From the NCBI RefSeq assembly GCF_003458415.1, contig NZ_QRUF01000003.1, forward strand, positions 1 to 64,000: a DNA stretch of 64,000 nucleotides, written 5' to 3'. A program made the translations under genes and the position numbers. The notes beneath the pieces are model-generated. The model saw nothing but the letters and a program-made list of their open reading frames with translations. It was not told the DNA's origin and searched no databases. The DNA is from Collinsella sp. AF25-2LB. Its GTDB lineage: Bacteria; Actinomycetota; Coriobacteriia; Coriobacteriales; Coriobacteriaceae. Positions 25,592 to 33,271 of the stretch are shown here, one piece after another (the stretch's first letter is position 1; every line of letters begins with the position of its first letter).

Positions 25592-26550
25592 GCAATGCCC
25601 GCTCGACGAAGGCCCATACGGATCAGGCTGTCACAGACCTGCGGGAACGTCATGTCGTCGGTGTGGCGGATCTCATCCGGATACAGCGACGTATCGGTCA
25701 TGCCGGGAATGGTATTGGTCTCGAGGATAACGGGGCCGTCCTCGCTCACAATAAAGTCGCTGCGCGAGATACCCAGGCAACCGAGGGCCTTGTGAGCGGC
25801 ACAGGCAAGTTCCTGAGCGCGAGCGTAATTCTCGGGTGAAATCTGCGCCGGAATGCGATGGATATCCGTAGGGTCGACATACTTCACGTCCAGATCGTAG
25901 AACTCGCAGTCCTCGGGCTTACGAATCTCGACAATCGGCAGGGCGCGTACGTCATCTTCGCCGTATACGCCGACGGTGATCTCGGTACCCTCGATGCACT
26001 TCTCGACCAGCACTTTGTCGCCGTACTCAAACGCCTTGGCGATTGCCGCGGGCAGCTCGGAGGGCTCATGGACCAGGGAAATGCCATAGCTGGAACCGTT
26101 GACGGCCGGCTTCACAAAGCAGCGCTCGCCACAAACCTCGACGATATGATCGATATCGACTTCATCGCCCACCTCGAGCGCAAGGCCGGGGGCAATGGGA
26201 ATGCCCGCCTTGGCGTATAGGAGCTTAGAGACCTCCTTGTCGGCACCGCAGGCGCTGGCAAGTACGCCCGAGGCCGTGTAGGGGATACCCAGGGTCTCCA
26301 TGGCACCCTGCATGGCGCCATCCTCACCGCCGGCGCCGTGCATGGCGATAAATGCCACATCGAATCCGCCGGTCGCCATGGTTACCATAAAGTCATCAGC
26401 GGCCGTGTCAAGCAGCTCCACCGAGGTGTAGCCGGCTTCCTTCAGTGCCACCACAACGTTCTTTCCCGAATCGAGCGAGATCTCGCGCTCGGCGGAATGA
26501 CCGCCCGCCAAGACCGCTACGTGCATGTTCTCTAGGCTTTTACCCGGCAT
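25585..26550 (-). CDS. ddl: D-alanine--D-alanine ligase
   Basis: Ddl makes the D-Ala-D-Ala dipeptide of peptidoglycan precursors using ATP. The 321-residue protein has the N-terminal VAVLAGGHSAEREISLDSG, AMHGAGGEDGAMQG, the ATP-grasp core (CFVKPAVNGSSYGISLVH, LVEKCIEGTEITVGVYG) and the metal-binding C-terminal ILETNTIPGMTDTSLYPDE. AGGAGGAG lies 7 bases before the first ATG. The family position that discriminates D-Ala from D-lactate falls within YDLDVKYVDPT; residue assignment would need alignment. The gene is divergent from rlmN. Confidence 0.96.
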   Translation of the reverse strand: MPGKSLENMHVAVLAGGHSAEREISLDSGKNVVVALKEAGYTSVELLDTAADDFMVTMATGGFDVAFIAMHGAGGEDGAMQGAMETLGIPYTASGVLASACGADKEVSKLLYAKAGIPIAPGLALEVGDEVDIDHIVEVCGERCFVKPAVNGSSYGISLVHEPSELPAAIAKAFEYGDKVLVEKCIEGTEITVGVYGEDDVRALPIVEIRKPEDCEFYDLDVKYVDPTDIHRIPAQISPENYARAQELACAAHKALGCLGISRSDFIVSEDGPVILETNTIPGMTDTSLYPDEIRHTDDMTFPQVCDSLIRMGLRRAGIAC

Positions 26551-26635
26551 GGGCAGACTCCTCCTCTATAATTTCTGCAGCTGATACCATATTGTAGCGA
26601 TACCCTCTACGTTTCCCCAAAATCGAAAGGCTTCC

Positions 26636-27688
26636 ATGAATCCCAGGACTAAATCTCAGGACATTCGCGACTTGAGCCAAAACGATATTCGCGAGCTCGT
26701 GGCCGAACTTGGCCAGCCCGCCTTCCGCGCGAAGCAGCTCATCGAATGGGTCTTTGAGAAGAACGTTTGTTCGTTTGACGATATGACCAACCTTCCCAAG
26801 GCTTTCCGTGAGCAGCTTAAAGAGGCTTTTGCCTTTGATACGCCGACTGAACTCACCAAGCAGGTTTCCAAAGATGGCTCGCGCAAGTATCTGCTCGAGT
26901 ACCACGATGGCATTTCCGTCGAGACTGTCGGCATGCCCCGTCGTAACAAACTTTCCGTCTGCGTTTCCACCCAGGCAGGCTGCGGCATGGGCTGCGCCTT
27001 TTGCGCTACCGGTCTCAACGGCCTCAAGCGCTCTCTGACCGCTCAAGAGATCGTCGACCAGGTGCTTCATGTATCCAACGACTTTGGCGAGCGTGCCACG
27101 AGCGTTGTCTTCATGGGCCAGGGCGAGCCGTTTGCCAACTACGACGAGGTTCTCAAGGCACTGCGTATCCTCAACGACCCCGATGGTATCGGTATCGGCG
27201 CTCGTCACCTCACCGTCTCTACCAGCGGCGTTATTCCCGGTATTCGCAAATTTGCCGATATCCCCGAGCAGTTCACTCTTGCCGTGTCGCTGCATTCCGC
27301 CATCCAGTCGACGCGCAATAAGCTCATGCCCGGTGTTAAGAAATACACGCTGCTTCGCCTTCACGAAGCGCTTCAGCTCTACACCGAGAAGACTGGCCGC
27401 CGCCCGACCTATGAGTATGCCATGATCGAAGGCGTCAACGATACGAATCCCGAGATGCAGGCACTCTGCGACTTCTGCGAGGGAACGCTGTGCCACGTTA
27501 ACCTGATTCAACTTAACGACATCGAGGGCAGCCCGCTCAAGCCGTCGCCGATTCATAAGGTTGAGGATCTTCAGCGTCGTCTTGAGTCCCGTGGCATCGA
27601 GACCACGATTCGTAACTCCCGTGGTAACGATATTGACGCCGCTTGCGGACAGCTGAAACAGCGTTTCAAAGTTCAGAAGAACGCATAG
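26636..27688 (+). CDS. rlmN: 23S rRNA adenine-2503 C2-methyltransferase (radical SAM)
   Basis: RlmN methylates A2503 of 23S rRNA and A37 of some tRNAs. The 350-residue protein has the radical-SAM cluster motif CGMGCAFC (about residue 115), FMGQGEPFANYDEV, a conserved Cys near the C terminus (CGQL, the methylated Cys region), and the N-terminal RAKQLIEWVFEKN accessory domain. Length is usual for the family. It is monocistronic and followed by a parS-like site and a terminator. Confidence 0.97.
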   Translation: MNPRTKSQDIRDLSQNDIRELVAELGQPAFRAKQLIEWVFEKNVCSFDDMTNLPKAFREQLKEAFAFDTPTELTKQVSKDGSRKYLLEYHDGISVETVGMPRRNKLSVCVSTQAGCGMGCAFCATGLNGLKRSLTAQEIVDQVLHVSNDFGERATSVVFMGQGEPFANYDEVLKALRILNDPDGIGIGARHLTVSTSGVIPGIRKFADIPEQFTLAVSLHSAIQSTRNKLMPGVKKYTLLRLHEALQLYTEKTGRRPTYEYAMIEGVNDTNPEMQALCDFCEGTLCHVNLIQLNDIEGSPLKPSPIHKVEDLQRRLESRGIETTIRNSRGNDIDAACGQLKQRFKVQKNA

Positions 27689-27706
27689 GGGAGTCACACT
27701 CCAAAA

Positions 27707-27722
27707 CGTTTCATGTGAAACA
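27707..27722. promoter_or_regulatory. parS-like site after rlmN
   Basis: CGTTTCATGTGAAACA matches 14 of 16 positions of the consensus seen at 29869-29884. It lies just past the rlmN stop and 1.3 kb beyond the parA end of parBA, so it probably belongs to the same partition locus. Confidence 0.6.
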
Positions 27723-27726
27723 TCGA

Positions 27727-27768
27727 ACGGCCCCTGTTGCAGGATATGCAACCGGGGTCGTTTCATTT
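27727..27768 (+). terminator. Terminator of rlmN
   Basis: ACGGCCCCTGTTGCA pairs with TGCAACCGGGGTCGT (one wobble, one mismatch) across a short loop and leads into a T-rich stretch. Confidence 0.75.
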
Positions 27769-27821
27769 ATTGACCTTAATTTTGAATCAGCTGCTACCTG
27801 TCCCATTTTTACGGCCAAAAT

Positions 27822-27865
27822 AAGGGGTCCTTGTCTCATGAATCAGACAAGGACCCCTCAAAATT
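27822..27865. terminator. Bidirectional terminator between rlmN and the parB transcript
   Basis: AGGGGTCCTTGTCT and AGACAAGGACCCCT form a perfect 14-bp stem with A/T tracts on both sides. It closes the minus-strand transcript that ends with the small membrane gene, and backs up the rlmN terminator. Confidence 0.85.
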
Positions 27866-27886
27866 TGCTGAGTAATTGTTAGGTAC

Positions 27887-28141
27887 CTAATAGCCTACAT
27901 TTTCCCATTGGTTGCTGACCCAACCTTGATTAATCTTGGGATTCTTCGTTACCTGAGCAGTACGCATGGCAACATCTTCTGTCATAACATCCATTTTCTT
28001 TTTGGAAGTATCGACGATATCTTGCGCGCTACGAAGCAAACGACCTCGAAGTTCATCGTCTGTCGCGATCCTATAGCCAGCAAAGGCACCAGCCGCGACA
28101 GTCGTCACCAATGCAATCGCTGTTAAAATCTTATTCCTCAT
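27887..28141 (-). CDS. Small membrane protein coupled to parB (YtxH-like, unknown)
   Basis: From ATG 28141 the protein is 84 residues. It has one N-terminal hydrophobic segment (KILTAIALVTTVAAGAFAGY), then a charged helix-like stretch (LRSAQDIVDTSKKKMDVM) and a C terminus ending QWENVGY. The start lies inside the end of parB (11-bp overlap), and GGAGG precedes it by 6 bases, so it is translated together with parB. Similar YtxH-like proteins are poorly understood; the coupling raises the possibility of a membrane partner for the partition system (speculative). Confidence 0.75.
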   Translation of the reverse strand: MRNKILTAIALVTTVAAGAFAGYRIATDDELRGRLLRSAQDIVDTSKKKMDVMTEDVAMRTAQVTKNPKINQGWVSNQWENVGY

Positions 28142-29036
28142 CTTGGCCTCCTTGATCAAACTGAATCATTTCGCCAAGAATACGAGAGAGCTCTTCCTCG
28201 TCTTTAAACTCAATCTCAATCTTATTCTTTCCACGCGAGCTCTTCACACGCACGTTGGTATTAAAAACCTGACGAAGCACGCGGGCAGCCTTTTTAAAAG
28301 ACTGAGGCGTTGCAGGCCTCGGCGTCTTAGGTGTCTCTCCGGCAGAAAACAACGGAGCAAGATTTTCTGTCGCTCTTACGGAAAGGCCCTCTGTAACAAC
28401 TTTCTCTGCAAGTCGAATACGCGCGTCCTCATAGGGAACTGCAAGAATCGCACGTGCGTGACCAGCAGTAAGTTTACCCTCAAAAATCATCTGCTGAACT
28501 ACTTCGGGGAGATCGAGAAGGCGCAGCGAGTTTGTAATTGCAGAGCGTGACTTGCTTACGGCCTTCGACAACGCCTCCTGGGTCATACCGCTAGCATCGA
28601 TGAGCTGGCGATAGCCCTTAGCCTCTTCGACGGGATTCAGATCAGAACGCTGAAGATTTTCGATAAGAGCAAGAGCCAGCATCTCTTCATCATTAGCATC
28701 TTTAATGATGACAGGCAGTTCCTCAAGACCAGCAAGCTTTGACGCCTGATAACGACGCTCACCAGCGATGATCTCATAGCCGTTTCCATGCTTGCGAACC
28801 AAGAGCGGCTGCAAAACGCCATGTTCTTGGATTGACTCGCTCAACTCGCGAAGTTCAGTTTCATTAAAGTGAACTCGCGGTTGATTAGGGTTGGGAACGA
28901 TATCCTCAATAGGTAGTTTTGTTTCAGATGCGGCATTTGAAGCCGATGCAGCAGAACCACCGGTCTCATACTCAGCCTCTGAGACCAAAGCATTGAGTCC
29001 GCGTCCCAATCCACCACGTTTCTTTGCACTAGGCAC
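28131..29036 (-). CDS. parB: Chromosome partitioning protein ParB (Spo0J)
   Basis: The 301-residue protein binds parS and spreads as a CTP-dependent clamp. Seen: the ParB N-terminal nuclease-like domain with VNLxx-type region LPIEDIVPNPNQPRVHF, the CTP-binding motif GERRYQASKLAG, the helix-turn-helix region MTQEALSKAVSKSRSAITNSLRLL, and a C-terminal dimerisation part. It starts at GTG inside the end of parA (8-bp overlap) with GAGGTG ahead. The parAB pair plus nearby parS sites and dnaA form a typical origin-proximal partition locus. The gene is visibly AT-richer than jag and yidC. Confidence 0.97.
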   Translation of the reverse strand: MPSAKKRGGLGRGLNALVSEAEYETGGSAASASNAASETKLPIEDIVPNPNQPRVHFNETELRELSESIQEHGVLQPLLVRKHGNGYEIIAGERRYQASKLAGLEELPVIIKDANDEEMLALALIENLQRSDLNPVEEAKGYRQLIDASGMTQEALSKAVSKSRSAITNSLRLLDLPEVVQQMIFEGKLTAGHARAILAVPYEDARIRLAEKVVTEGLSVRATENLAPLFSAGETPKTPRPATPQSFKKAARVLRQVFNTNVRVKSSRGKNKIEIEFKDEEELSRILGEMIQFDQGGQDEE

Positions 29037-29829
29037 GCTTGATCACCTCTTTTGCAAGGTTCATATACGCTTTTGCACCCTTATTTTGAGGTGCATAGGT
29101 AATTACCGGTTCTCCAAAAGACGGAGCTTCAGAGATTTTAACCGTACGGGGAATCAGCGTCTTAAACGCCTTATCACCAAAGTACGATTGAACTTCCTCA
29201 ACAACCTGATTCGACAAAGAAGTACGTGAGTCATACATGGTCATAAGCACGCCATAGGTGTCTAAGCCCTTGTTCAGACGTGATTTGACCATCTTCATTG
29301 ACTCAAGCAGCTTCGTAACGCCCTCGAGTGCGTAATACTCACACTGGATCGGAATCAAAACGCTATCTGCTGCGGTCAAGGCATTGATAGTAAGCAGGCC
29401 GAGCGAAGGAGGACAGTCAATGAAAATAAAATCGAACTCGTCCTGAATCGGCTCAAGCAAATCTTTGAGGCGGGTTTCACGAGCAATTGCGCTTACGAGC
29501 TCAATTTCGGCACCTGCAAGCTGAATCGTAGCTGGAATTACGAATACCTTTTTGCAATTTGTATCAAGAACAAGCGATTCTGCCGGCACATCATTCAACA
29601 ATGCATCATAGATGCAGTGATCAAGGTCTTCTTTTTCAATTCCAAATCCACTGGTACTGTTTCCCTGCGGATCAAAATCGACAATCAGTGTCTTACGACC
29701 CTGCTCACCCAGTGCTGCTGCAAGGTTTACAGCCGTCGTTGACTTACCGACGCCGCCTTTTTGATTGATGATTGCAATGATACGCGTGTCTTTTGCGTTC
29801 TTAGAACGCTTAACGTCGCGAAATCCCAC
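29029..29829 (-). CDS. parA: Chromosome partitioning ATPase ParA (Soj)
   Basis: The 266-residue deviant Walker ATPase has the motif NQKGGVGKST, LIVDFDPQGNSTSG and FIFIDCPPSLG, all intact. It drives origin segregation together with ParB, and in some bacteria regulates DnaA. It starts at GTG 29829 behind AGGAGG. Three parS sites lie in its upstream region, so ParB may autoregulate the operon. The 60 bases from 29041 contain only 25 G/C, unlike the origin block further right. Confidence 0.97.
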   Translation of the reverse strand: MGFRDVKRSKNAKDTRIIAIINQKGGVGKSTTAVNLAAALGEQGRKTLIVDFDPQGNSTSGFGIEKEDLDHCIYDALLNDVPAESLVLDTNCKKVFVIPATIQLAGAEIELVSAIARETRLKDLLEPIQDEFDFIFIDCPPSLGLLTINALTAADSVLIPIQCEYYALEGVTKLLESMKMVKSRLNKGLDTYGVLMTMYDSRTSLSNQVVEEVQSYFGDKAFKTLIPRTVKISEAPSFGEPVITYAPQNKGAKAYMNLAKEVIKRA

Positions 29830-29868
29830 GGTCCCTCCTGGTGTATATTAAAGCTGTCAAACGGAGGA

Positions 29869-29884
29869 TGTTTCACGTGAAACA
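29869..29884. promoter_or_regulatory. parS site 1
   Basis: TGTTTCACGTGAAACA is the perfect 16-bp parS palindrome known from Bacillus and many other bacteria. It lies 40 bp ahead of parA. Confidence 0.95.
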
Positions 29885-29907
29885 TTCCGATTCGATATCA
29901 ACCGCCA

Positions 29908-29923
29908 TGCTTCACGTGAAACA
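29908..29923. promoter_or_regulatory. parS site 2
   Basis: TGCTTCACGTGAAACA differs from the palindrome at one position. Confidence 0.9.
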
Positions 29924-29946
29924 CTGCAAGTTGTTAGTATCCATTA

Positions 29947-29962
29947 TGTTTCACGTGAAACA
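29947..29962. promoter_or_regulatory. parS site 3
   Basis: TGTTTCACGTGAAACA is a second perfect copy, ending one base before the rsmG stop codon. The three sites start at 29869, 29908 and 29947, an exact 39-bp spacing. Confidence 0.95.
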
Positions 29963-29963
29963 T

Positions 29964-30701
29964 CTAGGCAAGCGGATTCTTCTTAGCCATGCCATTTGCA
30001 CGAGGCAATGAAACGGATGCTGGATGACTCTTCTTGAGAACAATGAACTCCCTGTGGCCCAAGCCCTCAGGCAAATCGATTGCGTCATTAAGAAGCAAAG
30101 TGAAGCCGCAAATCTTAGCTGCCGACATGCCGGAAACTAGCTCCTCATCCGAAGGATTACCCTTGGTGATAACAAATAGACCTCCATCCTTGAGGAACGG
30201 AGCCGCATACTCAACAAGAATCGGTAGAGGGGCAAGTGCGCGGGCGGTTACGACAGAAAACTGCTTCTTATGGCTTCGAGCATATTCTTCAAGGCGATCA
30301 TGAACCGCATGAGCATGTTTCAATCCAAGAACATCAACAAAAGAATTGACAGCATCAACCTTCTTACCAACAGAGTCAATATAAGTAGCTTTACGATGCA
30401 TGGTTATGGTTAACGGAATACCAGGGAAGCCCGCACCTGTTCCCATATCGAGCAAAGCTCCCTCAGGAGCCTTATTGATATAGGGGAGCAAAACAAGTGA
30501 GTCGAGGATATGAAGTACCGCAGCATCTTCTATGTTAAGAATACGGGTGAGATTGGTTGTCTTATTTGTTTCCAGAACCAAATCCAAATGTTGAATACAT
30601 TTCCTCAGCTCAGTATCAGTTACGCTCAAGGAATACTCTTTGCAATAGGAAGTTAGACGACTCAACATCTCGTCAGCCTGCTGATCAGTAAGTACTAACA
30701 A
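29964..30701 (-). CDS. rsmG: 16S rRNA guanine-527 N7-methyltransferase
   Basis: RsmG (GidB) methylates G527 of 16S rRNA; loss of it gives low-level streptomycin resistance in several bacteria. The protein has the SAM-binding motif LLDMGTGAGFPGIPLTI and VTARALAPLPILVEY, typical of the family. The frame opens at 30749, but that TTG lies in the T tract of the jag terminator. A TTG at 30701 is preceded by AAAGGAG with proper spacing, so I take that start (245 residues). It lies between jag-yidC and parA, as in many Gram-positive origins. Confidence 0.92.
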   Translation of the reverse strand: MLVLTDQQADEMLSRLTSYCKEYSLSVTDTELRKCIQHLDLVLETNKTTNLTRILNIEDAAVLHILDSLVLLPYINKAPEGALLDMGTGAGFPGIPLTITMHRKATYIDSVGKKVDAVNSFVDVLGLKHAHAVHDRLEEYARSHKKQFSVVTARALAPLPILVEYAAPFLKDGGLFVITKGNPSDEELVSGMSAAKICGFTLLLNDAIDLPEGLGHREFIVLKKSHPASVSLPRANGMAKKNPLA

Positions 30702-30746
30702 CGAAAGCTCCTTTCTGACAAAAATCAGTGTATCGAGAACTTTTGA

Positions 30747-30779
30747 CAAAAAAAGGGGACGTGGAAACCACGTCCCCTT
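30747..30779 (-). terminator. Terminator of the rpmH-rnpA-yidD-yidC-jag operon
   Basis: AAGGGGACGTGG and CCACGTCCCCTT form a 12-bp perfect stem followed on the minus strand by a run of seven T. This shows that rsmG has its own transcript. Confidence 0.93.
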
Positions 30780-30797
30780 AGCATAAGCTCGAGTAGA

Positions 30798-31367
30798 TTA
30801 TCGAGCAACAATCACCACATGGCGATCGGGGTCAGAACCCTCAGAATGAGTATCGACGGCGTCATTGCCACGAAGTGCAATGTGAACCAGTCGGCGCTCG
30901 TAGGCATTCATGGGCGGAAGCGAAACACTCTTATGAGTGCGGATGGCACGCTCGGCAGCAGACTGAGCCATGGAGGCAACCTTGTCCTGACGGCGGCTCT
31001 TGTATCCCTCGACGTCCACTACAACCGGATACCTAAAGCCGAGCTTGCGGCTCACCAGCAATGAGAACATAACCTGAAGGGCATCAAGGGTGCGACCATG
31101 ACGGCCAATGAGAACAGCAAGGTCGGGAGCCGTTACATCCAGAATCAGCTCACCCTCGTCGCCCTCATACTCATCGATAGGAGAGTTGGCGGCATCGAAG
31201 TGCGAAAGGATGGAACGCAGGATGGAAATCGCGACATCGGCAATGGTGTCGAGCTCCTCGTCGGTCAGCTCTTCACCAGCCTTGTAGCGCTGTGCAATCT
31301 CGGGATAATCGCCCGCGACCTGCGGGGCAACCTCCTCAAGCATATCCTCGATGATCTCTTCAGACAT
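30798..31367 (-). CDS. jag: Jag/KhpB-type KH-R3H RNA-binding protein
   Basis: From ATG 31367 (GGAG seven bases ahead) the protein is 189 residues. It has an acidic N-terminal helix region, a KH-like domain (LAVLIGRHGRTLDALQVMFSLL with the conserved GRHG) and an R3H domain (RAIRTHKSVSLPPMNAYERR). It sits directly downstream of yidC, as in many Gram-positives, where it regulates cell wall and division-related mRNAs. An in-frame TTG 12 bases upstream has no ribosome-binding site. Confidence 0.93.
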   Translation of the reverse strand: MSEEIIEDMLEEVAPQVAGDYPEIAQRYKAGEELTDEELDTIADVAISILRSILSHFDAANSPIDEYEGDEGELILDVTAPDLAVLIGRHGRTLDALQVMFSLLVSRKLGFRYPVVVDVEGYKSRRQDKVASMAQSAAERAIRTHKSVSLPPMNAYERRLVHIALRGNDAVDTHSEGSDPDRHVVIVAR

Positions 31368-31411
31368 AACGTACTCCAAAAGTTAGGTACCTAAATAAGA
31401 TTGATGTCCCA

Positions 31412-32182
31412 CTACTTCTTCTTGTGCGGGCGCGGCTTCTTCTCGCGACGAGTAACCTCAACCTGCAGCGGCGCGTTCTTAAGGCGCTCCTCCTCATCGG
31501 CCTTCGCCTTGTCGATGACCTTCTGCGTCACAAAAATCTGCTGGATAACCTGCCAAGCAGACGAGACGTCGTAGTACAGCAGAACACCAACGGGAAGGCT
31601 CCAGCCCATCCAAAGCATCATGACCGTCATGACAACGGCCATCATACGCATGCTCTGAGCCTGCTGGCCGGTCTGGTTGCGCGACATATAGAGCTGCGGA
31701 ATCAGGGTCAGGACAGCGAACAGGATCAGGCAGACCAGCGCAGGCAGCGCGACCATAAAGCCATCGGCAAAGGAGGCACTCGGCGTGGTGGTCAGGTCGG
31801 GCAGAATATTAAAGAACGAGAACGTGCCGTCGTTAAAGTAGTCCGGCAGGTTACGCAGCAGCGTAAACAGGGCGAACAGGACAGGCATCTGGATCAACAG
31901 CGGCAGACAACCAGCCATGGGGTTGAACTTGTTCTCGCTGTAGAACTTCTGCATCTCCTCGGCCTGCCGCTGGGGATCGTCGGCATAGCGCTCCTGGATC
32001 TCGAGCATCTTAGGCTGCAGCACCTGCATGCGAGCCGTCGACTTGGTCGACTTGAGCATAAGCGGCGTCAGCAGCAGACGGATGATGACCACCAGGATGA
32101 TGATGGACAGGCCCCAGTCGACCGCAAAGGTCTGGATGAGCTTGAGCAGCTCGAAAAGGATGTTAACGATCCAATCCCACAT
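31412..32182 (-). CDS. yidC: Membrane protein insertase YidC (OxaA type)
   Basis: The 256-residue protein inserts and folds membrane proteins. It has the signature of the Gram-positive YidC/Oxa1 group: a first TM (LSIIILVVIIRLLLTPLMLK), then KMLEIQERYADDPQRQAEEMQKFY, NPMAGCLPLLIQMPVLFALF and further TM segments. The C-terminal tail is basic (RREKKPRPHKKK) and may bind the ribosome. It is located between yidD and jag in the conserved operon. Confidence 0.96.
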   Translation of the reverse strand: MWDWIVNILFELLKLIQTFAVDWGLSIIILVVIIRLLLTPLMLKSTKSTARMQVLQPKMLEIQERYADDPQRQAEEMQKFYSENKFNPMAGCLPLLIQMPVLFALFTLLRNLPDYFNDGTFSFFNILPDLTTTPSASFADGFMVALPALVCLILFAVLTLIPQLYMSRNQTGQQAQSMRMMAVVMTVMMLWMGWSLPVGVLLYYDVSSAWQVIQQIFVTQKVIDKAKADEEERLKNAPLQVEVTRREKKPRPHKKK

Positions 32183-32211
32183 GTAAGTTTTCCTCCGATA
32201 GCGAGTGCCCG

Positions 32212-32436
32212 CTAGGGCACAGGGTCATAACCGCCGACGTGCAGGGGATTGCAGCGAGCGATGCGCCTCACGGCAAGCCAGCAGCCTCTCAAAACACCGT
32301 ACTTCTCAATCGCCTGGACGGCGTATTGCGAGCACGTTGGGTAATAAATGCAGGCGTCAGGCAATAAGGGCGAAATAACCTGTTGATATATGCGAATAGG
32401 AGCGATGGCAACACGTCGCAAAACGTGATTGCTCAT
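32212..32436 (-). CDS. yidD: Membrane protein insertion efficiency factor YidD
   Basis: The 74-residue protein carries the family signature (YQQVISPLLPDACIYYPTCS, then QYAVQAIEKYGVLRG). Its ATG overlaps the rnpA stop (ATGA), so expression is coupled. It supports YidC-dependent insertion. Confidence 0.95.
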   Translation of the reverse strand: MSNHVLRRVAIAPIRIYQQVISPLLPDACIYYPTCSQYAVQAIEKYGVLRGCWLAVRRIARCNPLHVGGYDPVP

Positions 32437-32771
32437 CGCTCCTCCCCGGCAACGCCGGCGCGTTTCATAAGCGAACGCAATGCATTGTCCATCTCCTGCG
32501 GCGAGGAAACCCTCGTCTTGGGAGTTGCGAACAAGATGATGTCATAACCCGCAACGGGAAATCCGCAGCTGCGGGCGGCCTCGCGCATCACACGCTTAGA
32601 ACGGTTGCGCACGACAGCACAACCGAGCCGTTTAGCACCAACGAAGGCGACCCTTCCGGAGTCGCCTTCGCCAACCGATTCACATATGGTCATTCGAATC
32701 AGAGGGTGATTAAAACGACGCCCCTGACTGAACACATGCTCGAAATCTTGCCGAGACTTAATAGTCTTCAT
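32433..32771 (-). CDS. rnpA: Ribonuclease P protein component
   Basis: RnpA is the protein cofactor of the tRNA 5'-processing ribozyme. The 112-residue protein has the RNR motif region (RLGCAVVRNRSKRVMREAAR) and starts MKTIKSRQDFEHVFSQGRRF. It lies between rpmH and yidD as usual. Confidence 0.96.
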   Translation of the reverse strand: MKTIKSRQDFEHVFSQGRRFNHPLIRMTICESVGEGDSGRVAFVGAKRLGCAVVRNRSKRVMREAARSCGFPVAGYDIILFATPKTRVSSPQEMDNALRSLMKRAGVAGEER

Positions 32772-32791
32772 GCGAGATGTGTGTATCGCTG

Positions 32792-32926
32792 CTAGACAGT
32801 GAGACGCTTGCGGCCCTTGGCGCGACGACGGGCGAGCACGGCACGACCACCCTTAGTGGCCATACGGGCACGGAAGCCATGGGTCTTGGCACGCTTACGC
32901 TTATTAGGCTGATACGTACGCTTCAT
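32792..32926 (-). CDS. rpmH: 50S ribosomal protein L34
   Basis: The 44-residue basic protein reads [20 protein letters not shown] at its start, the L34 signature. An open frame extends 20 residues upstream, but the L34 start is fixed by homology and AGGAGG sits just ahead of this ATG. Confidence 0.97.
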   Translation of the reverse strand: MKRTYQPNKRKRAKTHGFRARMATKGGRAVLARRRAKGRKRLTV

Positions 32927-32986
32927 CTTAAGTTCCTCCTGCTGCATTTCGAGTGTCCGCGGGGGCGCGGACGCAGATATAGACAC

Positions 32987-33271
32987 GTGAGCTTGAAGAT
33001 TGTAGGGAAATCAATGTTCAAATGTCAAGAAATCAAAGGTAAAAGGTTGCGCAGTTCACACGGTTCCCCCATAAGCCGAGCTCGTTTTAGCGGTGCATGG
33101 CAACTTTTCACGATATTTCATCGAGTTTTCAACAGGTCATGTTGGCAATGTTGAGAACTTTTCGTCCGTTTTCCAAAGTTTTCAACAGGTTTTGAAAAGT
33201 TGTCAAAAGATGAGAAACATTGCACGGTGAGCTACTATTTGTTCGAAACCTTTTGAAAGATTGCGAGCGGC
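32987..33271. other. Origin region left of the ATPase gene (candidate oriC part)
   Basis: This intergenic stretch separates minus-strand from plus-strand genes, exactly where the coding direction switches. It contains GTTTTCAACAGG twice (33125-33136 and 33178-33189), plus related GTTGAGAAC, TTTTCCAAAG and GTTTTGAAAAG. The 12-mer resembles a DnaA box (TTTTCAACA versus TTATCCACA). Sequence is AT-rich compared with the flanking genes. Confidence 0.6.
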
